This document shows positions 1-9,119 of a stretch of 57,820 nucleotides of DNA, in pieces. The notes under the pieces are model-generated. The model saw only the letters and a list, made by a program, of their open reading frames with translations. It was not told the origin of the DNA and did not search any database. Position 1 is the first letter of the stretch. Each line of letters opens with the position of its first letter. This DNA is from Planctomycetia bacterium. GTDB taxonomy: Bacteria > Planctomycetota > Planctomycetia > Pirellulales > Thermoguttaceae. Both the position numbers and the translations under genes were made by a program. Location of the stretch: assembly GCA_030527015.1 (NCBI GenBank), contig JAUNBR010000004.1, positions 26,695 through 84,514 of the forward strand, written 5' to 3'.

Positions 1-32
1 TCTCAGATTCATTTTCATCTCAGATTCATTTT

Positions 33-156
33 TATACCCGATGCACTCTAAATTTCCGCTTCCTCTGTCCACCGACAGACAGTCGGACTTTTTGATTCAC
101 TAAAAATACCTGCTTTCAGAACAGCAGAAAACGGAAATTAAAGGGGAATCTGTATA
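33..156 (-). repeat. Dispersed hairpin element, R copy with extra hairpin
   Basis: Complete copy from TATACCCGATGCACT (B-end) to the A-end. It carries a CTGTCCACCGACAG insertion in one arm, a small extra hairpin shared with several other copies. Just before it, at 1-32, a 17-bp unit starting TCTCAGATTCATTTT occurs twice in tandem. Confidence 0.85.
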
Positions 157-240
157 ACTCGGCTCCTCAGTCAAATTAAGTTTCGTGCGGCCACAAAAGG
201 AGGCGTTTCATGTATCATAAAATACAGGAAACGCCAAATT

Positions 241-345
241 TATACTGGTTCCACTTTAAATTTCCATTTTGTGCAGCTCTGAAAGCAGGCATTTTCAGTG
301 AAGCTAAATGCCGAGGAAGCGGTATTTTAAAGTGTATCGGGTATA
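241..345 (+). repeat. Dispersed hairpin element, F copy
   Basis: Full-length copy from TATACTGGTTCCACTTTAAA to ATCGGGTATA. It lies 45 bases beyond the stop of the minus-strand aspartokinase gene. Its hairpin could therefore end or protect that transcript (inference). No GC-rich hairpin with a T-run is seen at this gene end. Confidence 0.9.
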
Positions 346-389
346 TTATCCCAAAATATCCAAGAAAAGGATTCCTTCTTATTACACCA

Positions 390-2168
390 TTATTCCAGCG
401 AATGCTTAAATTCTTCCTGAAGAATAGCCATGGCCTCTTTACCCTTTTCCGCCGCGACGACCACGCTAAAACACACCTCCGACGTATTAATCATCTCGAT
501 ATTTATTTGCGCTTCAGCCAGGCGTTTCAGCATCCGAGACGCGACCGTCGTGTGACTGCGCATTCCCGTCCCGCTAAGAGAAATCTTCGCCACAGCCGGA
601 GACATCTTCGGCTCCGGAATCTGAAATTCTCTCGCGACACATGACGCGACATGATACGCTTTCTCCACACTTTCACACGGCACGGTAAAACTCAGCTTCG
701 TCTGTAATCCCTCTCCCTGACTCTGGACAATCATATCCACCACCACGTTTTCTTCCATAATTCGCCGGAAAATTTTTGCCGACATTCCAGGAGTATTCGG
801 CACCTCAGGTAAAGTAATCCGCGCCTGATTTTCATCCAGCTCCACTTTATCGATTAATAATTCCTCCAGCTGCTGCAGACGATGAATCATATGTATTTTC
901 TGCTCATCTGTCGTTTCCGCAAGACGCAATTCTTGCGCCATATCCTCCGGCACTTTCTCCAGCTCAAAAGCCGCATGAATCGTGCGCAGTGCTTCCTGTG
1001 CCACATCTTGATCCACAAGAACAGAAATTTTAATCGTACTTGTCGAGATCATCTGAATGTTAATATTTTTCTCTCCCAGAGCCAAAAACATTTTTTCCGC
1101 CACACCCACCTGATGAACCATTCCATGTCCGACGATGGAAATCTTCGACAAATGATCATCATAACTCAGCGTTTCATATGCCTCATTACTGCCACGCTTC
1201 ACCTCTTCCAGCGCTTTAAGCGTGGCCGACAGCTCTATTTTAGGAATCGTAAACGAAATTTCCGCCTTCCCCTCCGTCCCAATATTCTGAACGATCATAT
1301 CCATCACGATTCTCCTGGCCGCGATCGCCTGAAAAATCATCTGCGCCGATCCTGGCCGATCCGGAACACCACGCACCGTTAATCGCACTTCATCTTTTAC
1401 GATCGCCGCTCCGCAGACTGCACGTGACTCCGACTCAGGCGCCGACACAATCATCGTTCCTGGTTCATCACTATAACTGGCACGCACATGCACCGGCACA
1501 TTAAAATTCTTCGCGAACTCAATCGACCTGCTGTGCATCACCCCCGCACCAAGACTCGCCATCTCCAGCATCTCATCATAACTAATCTGCTTCACTCGCC
1601 GCGCCTCGGGCACAATTCGCGGATCCGTGGTATACACACCGTCCACATCTGTATAAATCTCACACGACTCCGCATTCAGCACCGCCGCCAGGGCCACAGC
1701 AGTCGTATCACTTCCGCCACGGCCAAGTGTCGTGATATTAAAATCATCATCCACTCCCTGAAATCCCGCCGCGATCACGATATTTCCATCATCCAGCGCT
1801 GCCCGCATCCGGTCCGTGGAAATCGACTTAATCCTCGCTTTCGTGTGCGCATCATCCGTTTTAATGCCAATCTGCGCCCCCGTCATACTGACCGCCTTAT
1901 ACCCAAACTGCTGAATGGCCATGGCCATCAGAGCCACGCTTACCTGTTCCCCCGTGGATAAAAGCATATCCATCTCCCGGGAAGGCGGATCCTTCGTAAT
2001 TTCCTTCGCCAGCGCAATCAATTTATCTGTATTCTTGCCCATGGCACTCACCACCATCACGACCTGATGTCCCTCATTATACGCACGAATCGCCTTTCGC
2101 GCCGCGGCCAAAATCTTTTTGCTGTCCGCCACACTCGTCCCACCAAATTTTTGCACTATTACTGACAT
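390..2168 (-). CDS. lysC: Aspartate kinase with four ACT domains
   Basis: Phosphorylates aspartate, the first step towards lysine, threonine and methionine, in the cytoplasm. The N-terminus has the family signature KFGGTSV. The amino-acid kinase domain fills about residues 1-245, with GRGGSDTTA and the YTDVDGVYTTDPR segment. Four ACT-type segments follow, at about 265-340, 345-415, 440-510 and 520-590, in two similar pairs. At 592 residues it is longer than the usual 400-460. A duplicated ACT pair is known in some cyanobacterial and planctomycete enzymes. The ATG at 2168 is chosen because GAAAGGAG lies 8 bases upstream; an ATG at 2186 would begin inside that ribosome-binding site. ACT domains suggest feedback control by lysine or threonine. 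No fused homoserine dehydrogenase domain is present. Confidence 0.95.
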   Translation of the reverse strand: MSVIVQKFGGTSVADSKKILAAARKAIRAYNEGHQVVMVVSAMGKNTDKLIALAKEITKDPPSREMDMLLSTGEQVSVALMAMAIQQFGYKAVSMTGAQIGIKTDDAHTKARIKSISTDRMRAALDDGNIVIAAGFQGVDDDFNITTLGRGGSDTTAVALAAVLNAESCEIYTDVDGVYTTDPRIVPEARRVKQISYDEMLEMASLGAGVMHSRSIEFAKNFNVPVHVRASYSDEPGTMIVSAPESESRAVCGAAIVKDEVRLTVRGVPDRPGSAQMIFQAIAARRIVMDMIVQNIGTEGKAEISFTIPKIELSATLKALEEVKRGSNEAYETLSYDDHLSKISIVGHGMVHQVGVAEKMFLALGEKNINIQMISTSTIKISVLVDQDVAQEALRTIHAAFELEKVPEDMAQELRLAETTDEQKIHMIHRLQQLEELLIDKVELDENQARITLPEVPNTPGMSAKIFRRIMEENVVVDMIVQSQGEGLQTKLSFTVPCESVEKAYHVASCVAREFQIPEPKMSPAVAKISLSGTGMRSHTTVASRMLKRLAEAQINIEMINTSEVCFSVVVAAEKGKEAMAILQEEFKHSLE

Positions 2169-2824
2169 TATATAGGCTCCTTTCAAAAAGGAGAAAAATG
2201 GATAAAAATTCGAAAAATATTCCCTTCCTTCGGGACCTTAATTCTTCCGCCAGATTCCCTCACAACGAAAATGACAGGCTTACTCTCAAGATACAATAAT
2301 TCCTCTCCCCCGCTTTTCATGCTAAATCAAAATCCCACCACTTTATCTCAGCACACCACCCCAATTTTAAATGAAAACTCACATGCAGCACAAAATACAG
2401 AAAACCATTTCATTTTACGGCACATCAGAATGTACTTATTCTTCCACCTTAAAATTTTTATTCTGTACAGATCTTTCCGTCTGCATTTCATTATACCAGC
2501 ACCACTTTCATTTATATTTTGCACATCCCCAAAAGCAGGCATCTCATGCATCCAAAAATTTTGGAAAATAAACATTTTTTGAGTGGTTTAGGTATAACAC
2601 GTGGGAAAACGAAAATTCTTCATATCTCAAGAATAAAATAATTTCCACATTCTATTACTTTTTATTTTTTTGTCAAGAGAAAGACGATCTCTCTGGAAAT
2701 GATATTATTCCCGATATACAAAAAACCATGAGTGTATTACGTAAATTTCAGAAAATACAAGAAAAAATTATCGCACACAGAACATACACTCCACCATTCT
2801 GACCTCATCTCCACCTGAGAATTA
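2169..2824. other. AT-rich spacer, no gene seen
   Basis: This spacer upstream of lysC and downstream of the NarL-type regulator holds only short ORFs without family features or ribosome-binding sites. At about 2528-2570 there is a weak resemblance to the dispersed element (AAAAGCAGGCAT). I looked for a lysine-riboswitch-like leader ahead of lysC and saw none. Confidence 0.5.
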
Positions 2825-3496
2825 TCAGCCGGTTCCAAAACCTATTTTTATCGCAAGCACTGCCGCCTGCGTCCGATTTTTTACATGAAGTTTTCGAAGC
2901 ACATTATGTACATATTCCTTTACCGTCTCCACACTCACTCCCATCTGCCGAGAAATTTCCTTATTTTTGATTCCCTGCATAATCAGTAACAGAACTTCAC
3001 TTTCCCGCTCTGTCAAAATTTTCTTTTCGTAAGAAAATTTGCCTAATTTTCCAATATCCGGATAAACCATGGCCATTTTCTTTTGATGATTCCCTCTTCC
3101 CAAACATACATCTCGTAAAATCTGCAAAAGTTTCCCCGACGCAGACGACTTATAATAATAACCTGTAGCGCCACAAGCTAACATATCCTGTGCATACACC
3201 GGATTTTCAGTCGGTAACGCCACAATAATCGGTAATCGCGGATATTTACGGCGGATCATATAAATTTTATCTAAACCCTCTCGCTGCCGATAATAGGAAA
3301 CTCCTATCAGCAAAACTTTTGGCCGATAAACTTTTAAATTATCCTGAACACTTCGCACTGAGCGAAATTCATTCACCACTCGAAATTCCGTCCCTTCCAG
3401 AAGTGCTTTTACTCCCATACAAAAAATTTCCTGCTCATCTATTAACAGCAGTGGAAAATAATTTGTATTATTATTCCCAAAACTAAATTCGACCAT
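2825..3496 (-). CDS. NarL/LuxR-type response regulator, degenerate receiver
   Basis: DNA-binding transcription regulator of 223 residues. The N-terminal part (about 15-130) has the receiver fold pattern, with LLIDEQEIF for the acidic pocket and the conserved lysine in GYYYKSS. Where the phospho-acceptor aspartate should be, the chain reads VLLIGVSYY, so the acceptor is missing. The region that normally holds the Thr/Ser (IIVALPTEN) is also atypical. The C-terminal part (about 157-223) is a clear LuxR helix-turn-helix: LTERESEVLLLIMQG, NKEISRQMGVS, VKEYVHNVLRKL. No sensor kinase is adjacent. Phosphorylation-independent control is an inference from the missing Asp. Confidence 0.88.
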   Translation of the reverse strand: MVEFSFGNNNTNYFPLLLIDEQEIFCMGVKALLEGTEFRVVNEFRSVRSVQDNLKVYRPKVLLIGVSYYRQREGLDKIYMIRRKYPRLPIIVALPTENPVYAQDMLACGATGYYYKSSASGKLLQILRDVCLGRGNHQKKMAMVYPDIGKLGKFSYEKKILTERESEVLLLIMQGIKNKEISRQMGVSVETVKEYVHNVLRKLHVKNRTQAAVLAIKIGFGTG

Positions 3497-3535
3497 CTGA
3501 TTTTATTTCATACCAATTTTTAATTAACATTCATA

Positions 3536-3805
3536 TTCATACGGCCCCAAAAGCCCGTATTTTCCAGTGAAACAAAAATATCAGAAAAGAAAAATTTCAC
3601 AGTATCTCAAAAATATACTGGCTTTACTTTAAATTTCCACTTTATATGGTTCCATACAGATTCTCCTTTAAATTTCCGTTTTATGCGGCTTTAAAAGAGG
3701 CATTTTAAACAAAACAAAATGCCGGTGAAACGAAATTTTATCGTGCTTCAGCTCTAAAAGCAGGCATCCTCAGCGAAGCAAAAATACAGGTGAAGTGGAA
3801 AAAAC
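3536..3805 (+). repeat. Nested cluster of dispersed hairpin elements
   Basis: A degenerate F copy (about 3536-3612) is followed by an F copy starting TATACTGGC at 3614. That copy breaks off at about 3649 and resumes at about 3751 with GCTCTAAAAGCAGGCAT. Between the halves sits a second F copy (about 3650-3750) with its own AAATTTCCG arm, CATTTT core and B-end remnant. Read this way, one copy inserted into another. Confidence 0.75.
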
Positions 3806-3854
3806 GAAACAATTCTTGCTCTCATTTTATTTTGTCTGTGCATTTTCCTTCGGC

Positions 3855-3888
3855 AAAAAAAAGAGAGGGAAAAACATCCCCTCTCTCC
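3855..3888 (-). terminator. Intrinsic terminator of gap
   Basis: Read on the minus strand, GAGAGGGG pairs with CCCTCTC across a short loop and is followed by nine T. It begins about 16 bases past the gap stop codon. Confidence 0.85.
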
Positions 3889-3903
3889 ATAATTCCAATA
3901 AAA

Positions 3904-4923
3904 TTAACCGAGTTTCGATAATTTCTCAATTAAATTTACCGTCCGATTACTGTACCCCCACTCATTATCATACCACGATAACACCTTCAGCATGGTATCC
4001 TTCATCACCGTGGTCCAGTCCGCAGTAAAAATACTGCTGTGACTGTCACCCACAATATCCGACAAAACGATCGGATCTTCCGTATAATCCAAAATACCCT
4101 TCAGTGCACCTTCCGACGCTTCTTTCATCGCCGCATTCACTGCTTCTTTCGTAACCGGTTTTTCCGTTTCCACCGTCAGATCCACGATACTTCCCGTGCC
4201 CGTGGGAACTCGCAGAGAATAACCTGTCAGCTTTCCATTTAATTCAGGAATGACCTTCCCGACAGCCACCGCAGCACCCGTGGTCGTGGGAATAATATTC
4301 AGCGCAGCAGCACGACCACGATACAGATTCTTATACGGAATATCCAAAACCACCTGATCATTCGTATAACTATGAACGGTCGTCATTAAACCACGGACGA
4401 TTCCGAATTTTTCATGAATCACTTTCGCCATGGGAGCCAGACAGTTCGTCGTGCAACTAGCGTTCGAGACCACTTTATTTTCCGCCGTCAATTTATCATC
4501 ATTTACACCCATAACGCACATAAATGCGTCGCCTTTCGTAGGTGCACTGACGACCACTTTCTTCGCGCCTGCGTCTAAATGACTGTCATAACCCGGTGCG
4601 TCTTCCGTCTTCGCCGCCGTAAAACGACCTGTGGACTCCAAAACGATTTCCACATTCTTCTCGCCCCACGGTAACTTCGAGGGATCCCGTTCCGCTAAGA
4701 TTTCGATACGTTTTCCATTTACGATCAGAGCAGTTTCATCATACTCCACCGTACCCTGAAAACGACGATGAATACTGTCATATTTCAGAAGCATCGCCAG
4801 CGTTCTGGTGTCCGTCAAGTCGTTAATCGCGACGACATCAAATTTTTCCGGCTGAGCGGCCATAATACGAAATACGAGACGTCCGATACGTCCAAATCCA
4901 TTAATACCAACACGAATTGCCAC
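3904..4923 (-). CDS. gap: Glyceraldehyde-3-phosphate dehydrogenase, type I
   Basis: Glycolytic enzyme converting glyceraldehyde-3-phosphate to 1,3-bisphosphoglycerate with NAD. It has 339 residues, the normal length. INGFGRIGR near the N-terminus is the NAD-binding loop. [12 protein letters not shown] carries the catalytic cysteine, HSYTNDQ follows, and [12 protein letters not shown] is the conserved C-terminal segment. The start is a GTG at 4923, preceded by AAAGGAGG seven bases away, with no in-frame ATG in a better place. It is a single gene with its own terminator, so probably monocistronic. Confidence 0.97.
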   Translation of the reverse strand: MAIRVGINGFGRIGRLVFRIMAAQPEKFDVVAINDLTDTRTLAMLLKYDSIHRRFQGTVEYDETALIVNGKRIEILAERDPSKLPWGEKNVEIVLESTGRFTAAKTEDAPGYDSHLDAGAKKVVVSAPTKGDAFMCVMGVNDDKLTAENKVVSNASCTTNCLAPMAKVIHEKFGIVRGLMTTVHSYTNDQVVLDIPYKNLYRGRAAALNIIPTTTGAAVAVGKVIPELNGKLTGYSLRVPTGTGSIVDLTVETEKPVTKEAVNAAMKEASEGALKGILDYTEDPIVLSDIVGDSHSSIFTADWTTVMKDTMLKVLSWYDNEWGYSNRTVNLIEKLSKLG

Positions 4924-5300
4924 GATGATGCCTCCTTTATCGATTCAAATAAATGATTCTTAAAACAAATTTTGGCTTTTATTTTTTACGTCCAGGACTC
5001 TCCCCTTCTGAAAATAACCGCCAAATATAACCATTTCCCCTTTAAATATCATTTTCATACAATTATCACGGCAAAACTTACCGCGCTAAACACCATGAAT
5101 TAAGATATTTAAAATACACAGGGTAATATAATTATTCCCCTAAACAGAAAACGAAAACCACCATACTCATATAATTATGGCGAACACGTTATTCTAAACA
5201 CGCTTATTATAACTCACCTGTTTTAGACCGCAAGTAGGGGGGTTATCTTCTCCTTAAAAAAATAACTTAAAATCCGTCATAATTTCTGCACTTTATCCGA
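4924..5300. other. AT-rich spacer upstream of gap
   Basis: Nothing gene-like is visible apart from the gap ribosome-binding site at its left edge. It should hold the gap promoter on the minus strand, but no -35/-10 pair stands out. No copy of the dispersed element is present, which is unusual for this window. Confidence 0.5.
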
Positions 5301-6485
5301 TTATGTAAAGTTTATCGTACTGCGTAATCTTCCGTCCTCTCCCATATGTACCAGAGCTAAAAAACTTCCATCTTTCTGTGAAAGCACCACAAAATCTTTC
5401 TGATCAGAATTCATCATCCATTTCGCTTCTTCTGGAACAGGTACCGGCACCCCATTTCTTAATAATTTTTGTTTCTCCTCATCATAAAAAACCACAGGCC
5501 ACTCCGGTACCGCGTCTCTCACGGGACGGATCTTTGTACGCAAAAAATCTCCTCTCTCTCCTGACGAATCATAATCCTGTAAATCCAGCTTTTTTTCACC
5601 ACTTTCAAAATTCGTTTCAGCTTTCTGAATTACCTGAATCGTCTCTGTGTCTCCTTCACTCTCTGGGGATTCCTGATCTTTAATCCTTTTTAACTTCTCA
5701 CTTTCATTCATATGCATAATTTCTGCTGAAAAACTGGATGCTCCTCTTTCATTCATAACCGGATTATCCTTTTTTAACTGCGCATCCTCTTTCTTTTTAA
5801 TTTTATTTTCTTTTTGGATTCTTATCTGAACAGCATCATCTAAATAAAAAACTCCCACGGCCGTACGTGTCAGTTCCGACATAACCGCAGACGTTCCTAA
5901 AGATCTGGCAAAATCCCTTCCGAGAGACCGAATATACGTTCCGCTGCCACAAATAATTTCCAGTTTTAACAGCGGATATTCATATTCCAACAATTTTAGC
6001 TCAAAAATCTTTATTGGACGTGGGGTTAATTCCACTTTTTTACCTTTTCTCGCCAAATCATATGCGCGTTTTCCTTTTATTTTTAATGCTGAATATGCTG
6101 GCGGCATCTGCAGAATTTCGCCCGTAAATTCAGATAATTTTTCCATAATTTCTCTTTTCGTGGGTACCGAGACATTTTCCAGCTTCCGCATTTCTGTTTC
6201 CGTATCCTCCGAATCACTCTCCACGCCTAAAAGAAAAGTCGCCACGTATGTTTTCGGCTGCTGCTGAACATAACGAATTAATTTCGTCGCACGATTCAGA
6301 GCGACTACTAAAACCCCCTCCGCCAGCGGATCTAGAGTGCCTGCATGTCCAATTTTCACACGCTTTTTTGGACTTTTTCCATTCAAAATTTCACGTAAAA
6401 TCACCTGTAATGCGTCAAAAGACGTAATCCCACGCGGTTTATTTACACACAAAAAACCATCTTCCATCATTTTATTTTCTTCCAT
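5301..6485 (-). CDS. truB: tRNA pseudouridine-55 synthase with long insert
   Basis: Makes pseudouridine 55 in the T-loop of tRNAs. The TruB core is in the first 225 or so residues: NKPRGITSFDAL, KIGHAGTLDPLAEGVLVV with the catalytic aspartate, PPAYSALKIKGKRAYDLAR and GTYIRSLGRDFA. Residues of about 235-325 are a charged, low-complexity stretch with no family counterpart. A short C-terminal domain (WMMNSDQKDFVVLS...) follows. The total of 394 exceeds the usual 300 or so. The ATG at 6485 follows AGGATAA, which is itself the A-end of a repeat fragment. An ATG at 6470 is a possible alternative. Confidence 0.93.
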   Translation of the reverse strand: MEENKMMEDGFLCVNKPRGITSFDALQVILREILNGKSPKKRVKIGHAGTLDPLAEGVLVVALNRATKLIRYVQQQPKTYVATFLLGVESDSEDTETEMRKLENVSVPTKREIMEKLSEFTGEILQMPPAYSALKIKGKRAYDLARKGKKVELTPRPIKIFELKLLEYEYPLLKLEIICGSGTYIRSLGRDFARSLGTSAVMSELTRTAVGVFYLDDAVQIRIQKENKIKKKEDAQLKKDNPVMNERGASSFSAEIMHMNESEKLKRIKDQESPESEGDTETIQVIQKAETNFESGEKKLDLQDYDSSGERGDFLRTKIRPVRDAVPEWPVVFYDEEKQKLLRNGVPVPVPEEAKWMMNSDQKDFVVLSQKDGSFLALVHMGEDGRLRSTINFT

Positions 6486-6564
6486 TTATCCTGGTTCTCG
6501 TTTAAATTTCCGTTTCGGTAAAAATGTTTATTTTTGTAACAGCAAAAAATAAAAATTAAATCAG
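6486..6564 (+). repeat. Degenerate dispersed element abutting the truB start
   Basis: TATCCTGGTTCTCGTTTAAA is a recognisable A-end. The inner stem and B-end are decayed. It touches the truB start codon, so it forms the 5' leader of that gene on the minus strand. Confidence 0.55.
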
Positions 6565-6566
6565 AG

Positions 6567-6673
6567 TATATTCTGGTTCCATTTTAAATTTCCGTTTTGT
6601 ACGGCTATTAAAGCAGGCATTTTCAGCGAAGCAAAATGCCGGGGAAGTAAAAATTTATAGTGTATCGGGTATA
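6567..6673 (+). repeat. Dispersed hairpin element, F copy
   Basis: Full-length copy with an intact inner stem GGCATTTT/AAAATGCC and B-end GTGTATCGGGTATA. It lies between the divergent truB and htrA genes. Confidence 0.9.
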
Positions 6674-6918
6674 AATATCCTCACTTTCTTAACCATCCAA
6701 AATTTACCTTTTAAATAATACAGATATAAACATTATATTTATGACTCACAAAATATTTAGAACGCACGAAAAACAAAATTTTTATCCTGCATGAATATCT
6801 AAAAATAATTTCAGTGAAAAATATCAAGCTTTTTTTCACAGACGACGGTTTTTCTTAAGCTTTCCGTTTCTTCTGACGATGAATAAAATGAATTAACCGC
6901 ATAATCCTCATAATCAAA

Positions 6919-6958
6919 AAAATCGGCACGGTCCGGTTTCATATTTTATGCCGATTTT
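6919..6958. terminator. Terminator-like hairpin between truB and htrA
   Basis: A perfect 10-bp stem, AAAATCGGCA (6919-6928) with TGCCGATTTT (6949-6958), around a 20-base loop. A-rich sequence precedes it and T-rich sequence follows, so it could work in either direction. There is no gene just upstream on either strand, so it may end a leader or small RNA (inference). Confidence 0.5.
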
Positions 6959-7091
6959 ACTATAAATTTTGTTTTTTAGTCTTCATAACAGGACTTTTAT
7001 TCTGTACAAAATGACAAAAAACGAAATTTTATAGCTGTCGCGCAGAGAAAATTTCAAAATTATGCGATTAACTCACTGGTAACGTCTGAGG

Positions 7092-7157
7092 CATGGCACG
7101 CGGGGCAGTGTGCTTTTTGCCCAGACACCACTAACAGTATATCCGATGAGTGCCATG
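7092..7157 (+). promoter_or_regulatory. Possible structured leader of htrA
   Basis: CATGGCAC (7092-7099) pairs perfectly with GTGCCATG (7150-7157), enclosing GGGCA (7103-7107) with TGCCC (7118-7122). This stretch is markedly richer in G and C than the spacer around it and ends 27 bases before the chosen htrA start. It matches no RNA family I recognise. It could be a regulatory leader, or part of a longer htrA coding region if the GTG at 7110 is used. Confidence 0.35.
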
Positions 7158-7184
7158 AGTCTACTGTCCTTTCATAAAAAAAAG

Positions 7185-9119
7185 ATGTATAAAAAAAATA
7201 TTTTTCGATTTTTTTTATCATTTTTTGTATTTAATATTTTATTTTCTTTGTCTTCTGCTTTATATGCAGATACATTTTTTCTTATTTTACCACCAGAAAA
7301 TCAGGGTGAAACCAGTGAGAAATCTGTTTCATCGGAAGAGGGAGAAAATAAGCTCAGAGAAATTTTTAAAATAGGCGAAGAAATTCAAAACAAAAAAACG
7401 ACTTCTGCCATTCCCTTTCCTTCCGAGAGAAAGAAGACGGCACGTCCTCAAAATAATCCAGCAGAAAAAGATACTGCCGCCACTAAAAACAGTTCCGTTT
7501 TAGCGCCAATTTTAAAAGAAAAATCTCCTTCGCGGGAATTACATTCTGATCACATATCCACTCCTGATAAACAGACGGAAAATATTCCTTTTACGCCAGA
7601 TCTTCCCCAGAAAGAAGCCCGTTCTGTAAATCCATCTTATTTAAGTACAAAAAAAATAATTTCCAAAAATATTCCAAAAACGGAAGAACGGCATCCTGAA
7701 ATGGATTCTGTTTTAAAAAAGGAAGTTTTACAGGAAAACCTTTCTCTTCGTAAACGTGAGAATGAGCTGGTCCGAGCCATTTCTCTGGCACGTCCATCTG
7801 TCGTGAATATTCGCGGAGAAAAACACATTAAAACTTCTAATTATGAAAACTCTTCCTCCATTCAGGAAGAAATTCAGCACGTAAACGGAATGGGAACCGG
7901 CGTTTTAATAGATTCGCGCGGATATATCGTCACAAATTTTCATGTCGTGGACGGAACACAGGAAATATTAGTTACCACACATAACCAGAAAACGTACCGA
8001 GCCAAAATTCTCGCACGGGATAAAATGACGGATTTAGCCATTATAAAAATAGACGCGCTCCCAAATGATCCGCCATTCCAAACAATTTGTACCGGTACTT
8101 CTTCTGATTTAATGATCGGAGAAACCGTTATCGCGGTGGGAAATCCTTTCGGTTATGAACATACTGTCACAAAAGGCATTATCAGCGCATTACACCGTTC
8201 TGTTCAGGTCAGTGATATTCAGTTTTATGAAGATTTAATTCAGACAGATGCCAGCATTAATCCCGGTAACTCCGGCGGCCCATTATTAAACATTCATGGC
8301 GAAATGATCGGAATAAATGTCGCCGTTCGTGCCGGAGCACAGGGAATCGGTTTCGCCATTCCCGTGGATAGTGCCATGGAAGTCATCACAAAACTAATAT
8401 CTGAACAAGCATCCGTCCGTCACTGGACAGGCTTAAAACTGGAAAATAAATTTAATCCCACCATGAATGAAACGGGGATCCGTATTTTAGAAGTCGAAAA
8501 TGACAGTCCAGCAGAGGAAGTAGGATTACGGAAAGGGGACATTCTTCTTTCTGTGGACAATCAAAAATTAACTTCATCACTGGATTTTGCCAGAAATTTA
8601 ATTGAACGCCAGCAGGATGAAATTCTCGATTTACTAATTTTACGTGATGGGAATCCCTATAAAACCACACTGCGCCTGGGAAACATAATTATTGGTCATT
8701 CTGCCATACAGAAGCATCAAAAGAATATACAGACCGAATCACAAGAAACAAAAATTGCATCTCACACAGAAATCGCAGTGCAAGAAGTATCCGGAGAGGA
8801 CACTCTCCCCATAATTATATGGAACCAGCTCGGACTGGAATTAACACCGGTTCTTCCACAGCAGCTTCCATTAAATCAGAGACAGCAGTATAATGGCGGG
8901 CTTCTTGTCAAAAAAGTTCGTTCAGACAGTCAGGCAGAGTTACAGGGAATCATGCCTGGAGATATTTTACTGGGAATTCTCCGCTGGGAAACCCTTTCTC
9001 CAGAAAACATTATTTACATTCTGAATCAGCCAGAGTATAAAAACTCTGAATCAGCAAAATTCCTCATTTTACGCGACTCAAATATTCTTTACGGACATTT
9101 TTTACCTGATGCGTTATAA
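7185..9119 (+). CDS. htrA: HtrA/DegP-like serine protease with two PDZ domains
   Basis: Exported trypsin-fold protease or chaperone for misfolded envelope proteins. The start at 7185 puts a signal peptide (FFLSFFVFNILFSLSSALYA) at the very N-terminus. Longer in-frame starts exist at 7110 (GTG), 7146 and 7155, none with a clear ribosome-binding site. Residues of about 30-210 are a polar linker rich in Lys, Glu, Pro and Ser. The catalytic triad is visible: His in TNFHVVDG, Asp in MTDLAIIKI and Ser in NPGNSGGPLLN. PDZ1 follows (ENDSPAEEVGLRKGDILLSV), then PDZ2 (SDSQAELQGIMPGDILLGI). The last codons and stop (LPDAL, then TAA) resemble the B-end of the dispersed element. It overlaps thiL. Confidence 0.93.
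   Translation: MYKKNIFRFFLSFFVFNILFSLSSALYADTFFLILPPENQGETSEKSVSSEEGENKLREIFKIGEEIQNKKTTSAIPFPSERKKTARPQNNPAEKDTAATKNSSVLAPILKEKSPSRELHSDHISTPDKQTENIPFTPDLPQKEARSVNPSYLSTKKIISKNIPKTEERHPEMDSVLKKEVLQENLSLRKRENELVRAISLARPSVVNIRGEKHIKTSNYENSSSIQEEIQHVNGMGTGVLIDSRGYIVTNFHVVDGTQEILVTTHNQKTYRAKILARDKMTDLAIIKIDALPNDPPFQTICTGTSSDLMIGETVIAVGNPFGYEHTVTKGIISALHRSVQVSDIQFYEDLIQTDASINPGNSGGPLLNIHGEMIGINVAVRAGAQGIGFAIPVDSAMEVITKLISEQASVRHWTGLKLENKFNPTMNETGIRILEVENDSPAEEVGLRKGDILLSVDNQKLTSSLDFARNLIERQQDEILDLLILRDGNPYKTTLRLGNIIIGHSAIQKHQKNIQTESQETKIASHTEIAVQEVSGEDTLPIIIWNQLGLELTPVLPQQLPLNQRQQYNGGLLVKKVRSDSQAELQGIMPGDILLGILRWETLSPENIIYILNQPEYKNSESAKFLILRDSNILYGHFLPDAL

Noticed and set aside
210..644. Plus-strand ORF of 144 codons
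   Set aside because: Its first half is translation of a repeat copy and the rest is antisense to lysC.
2169..2824. Lysine riboswitch or T-box ahead of lysC
   Set aside because: No matching conserved segments or terminator were visible in the leader.
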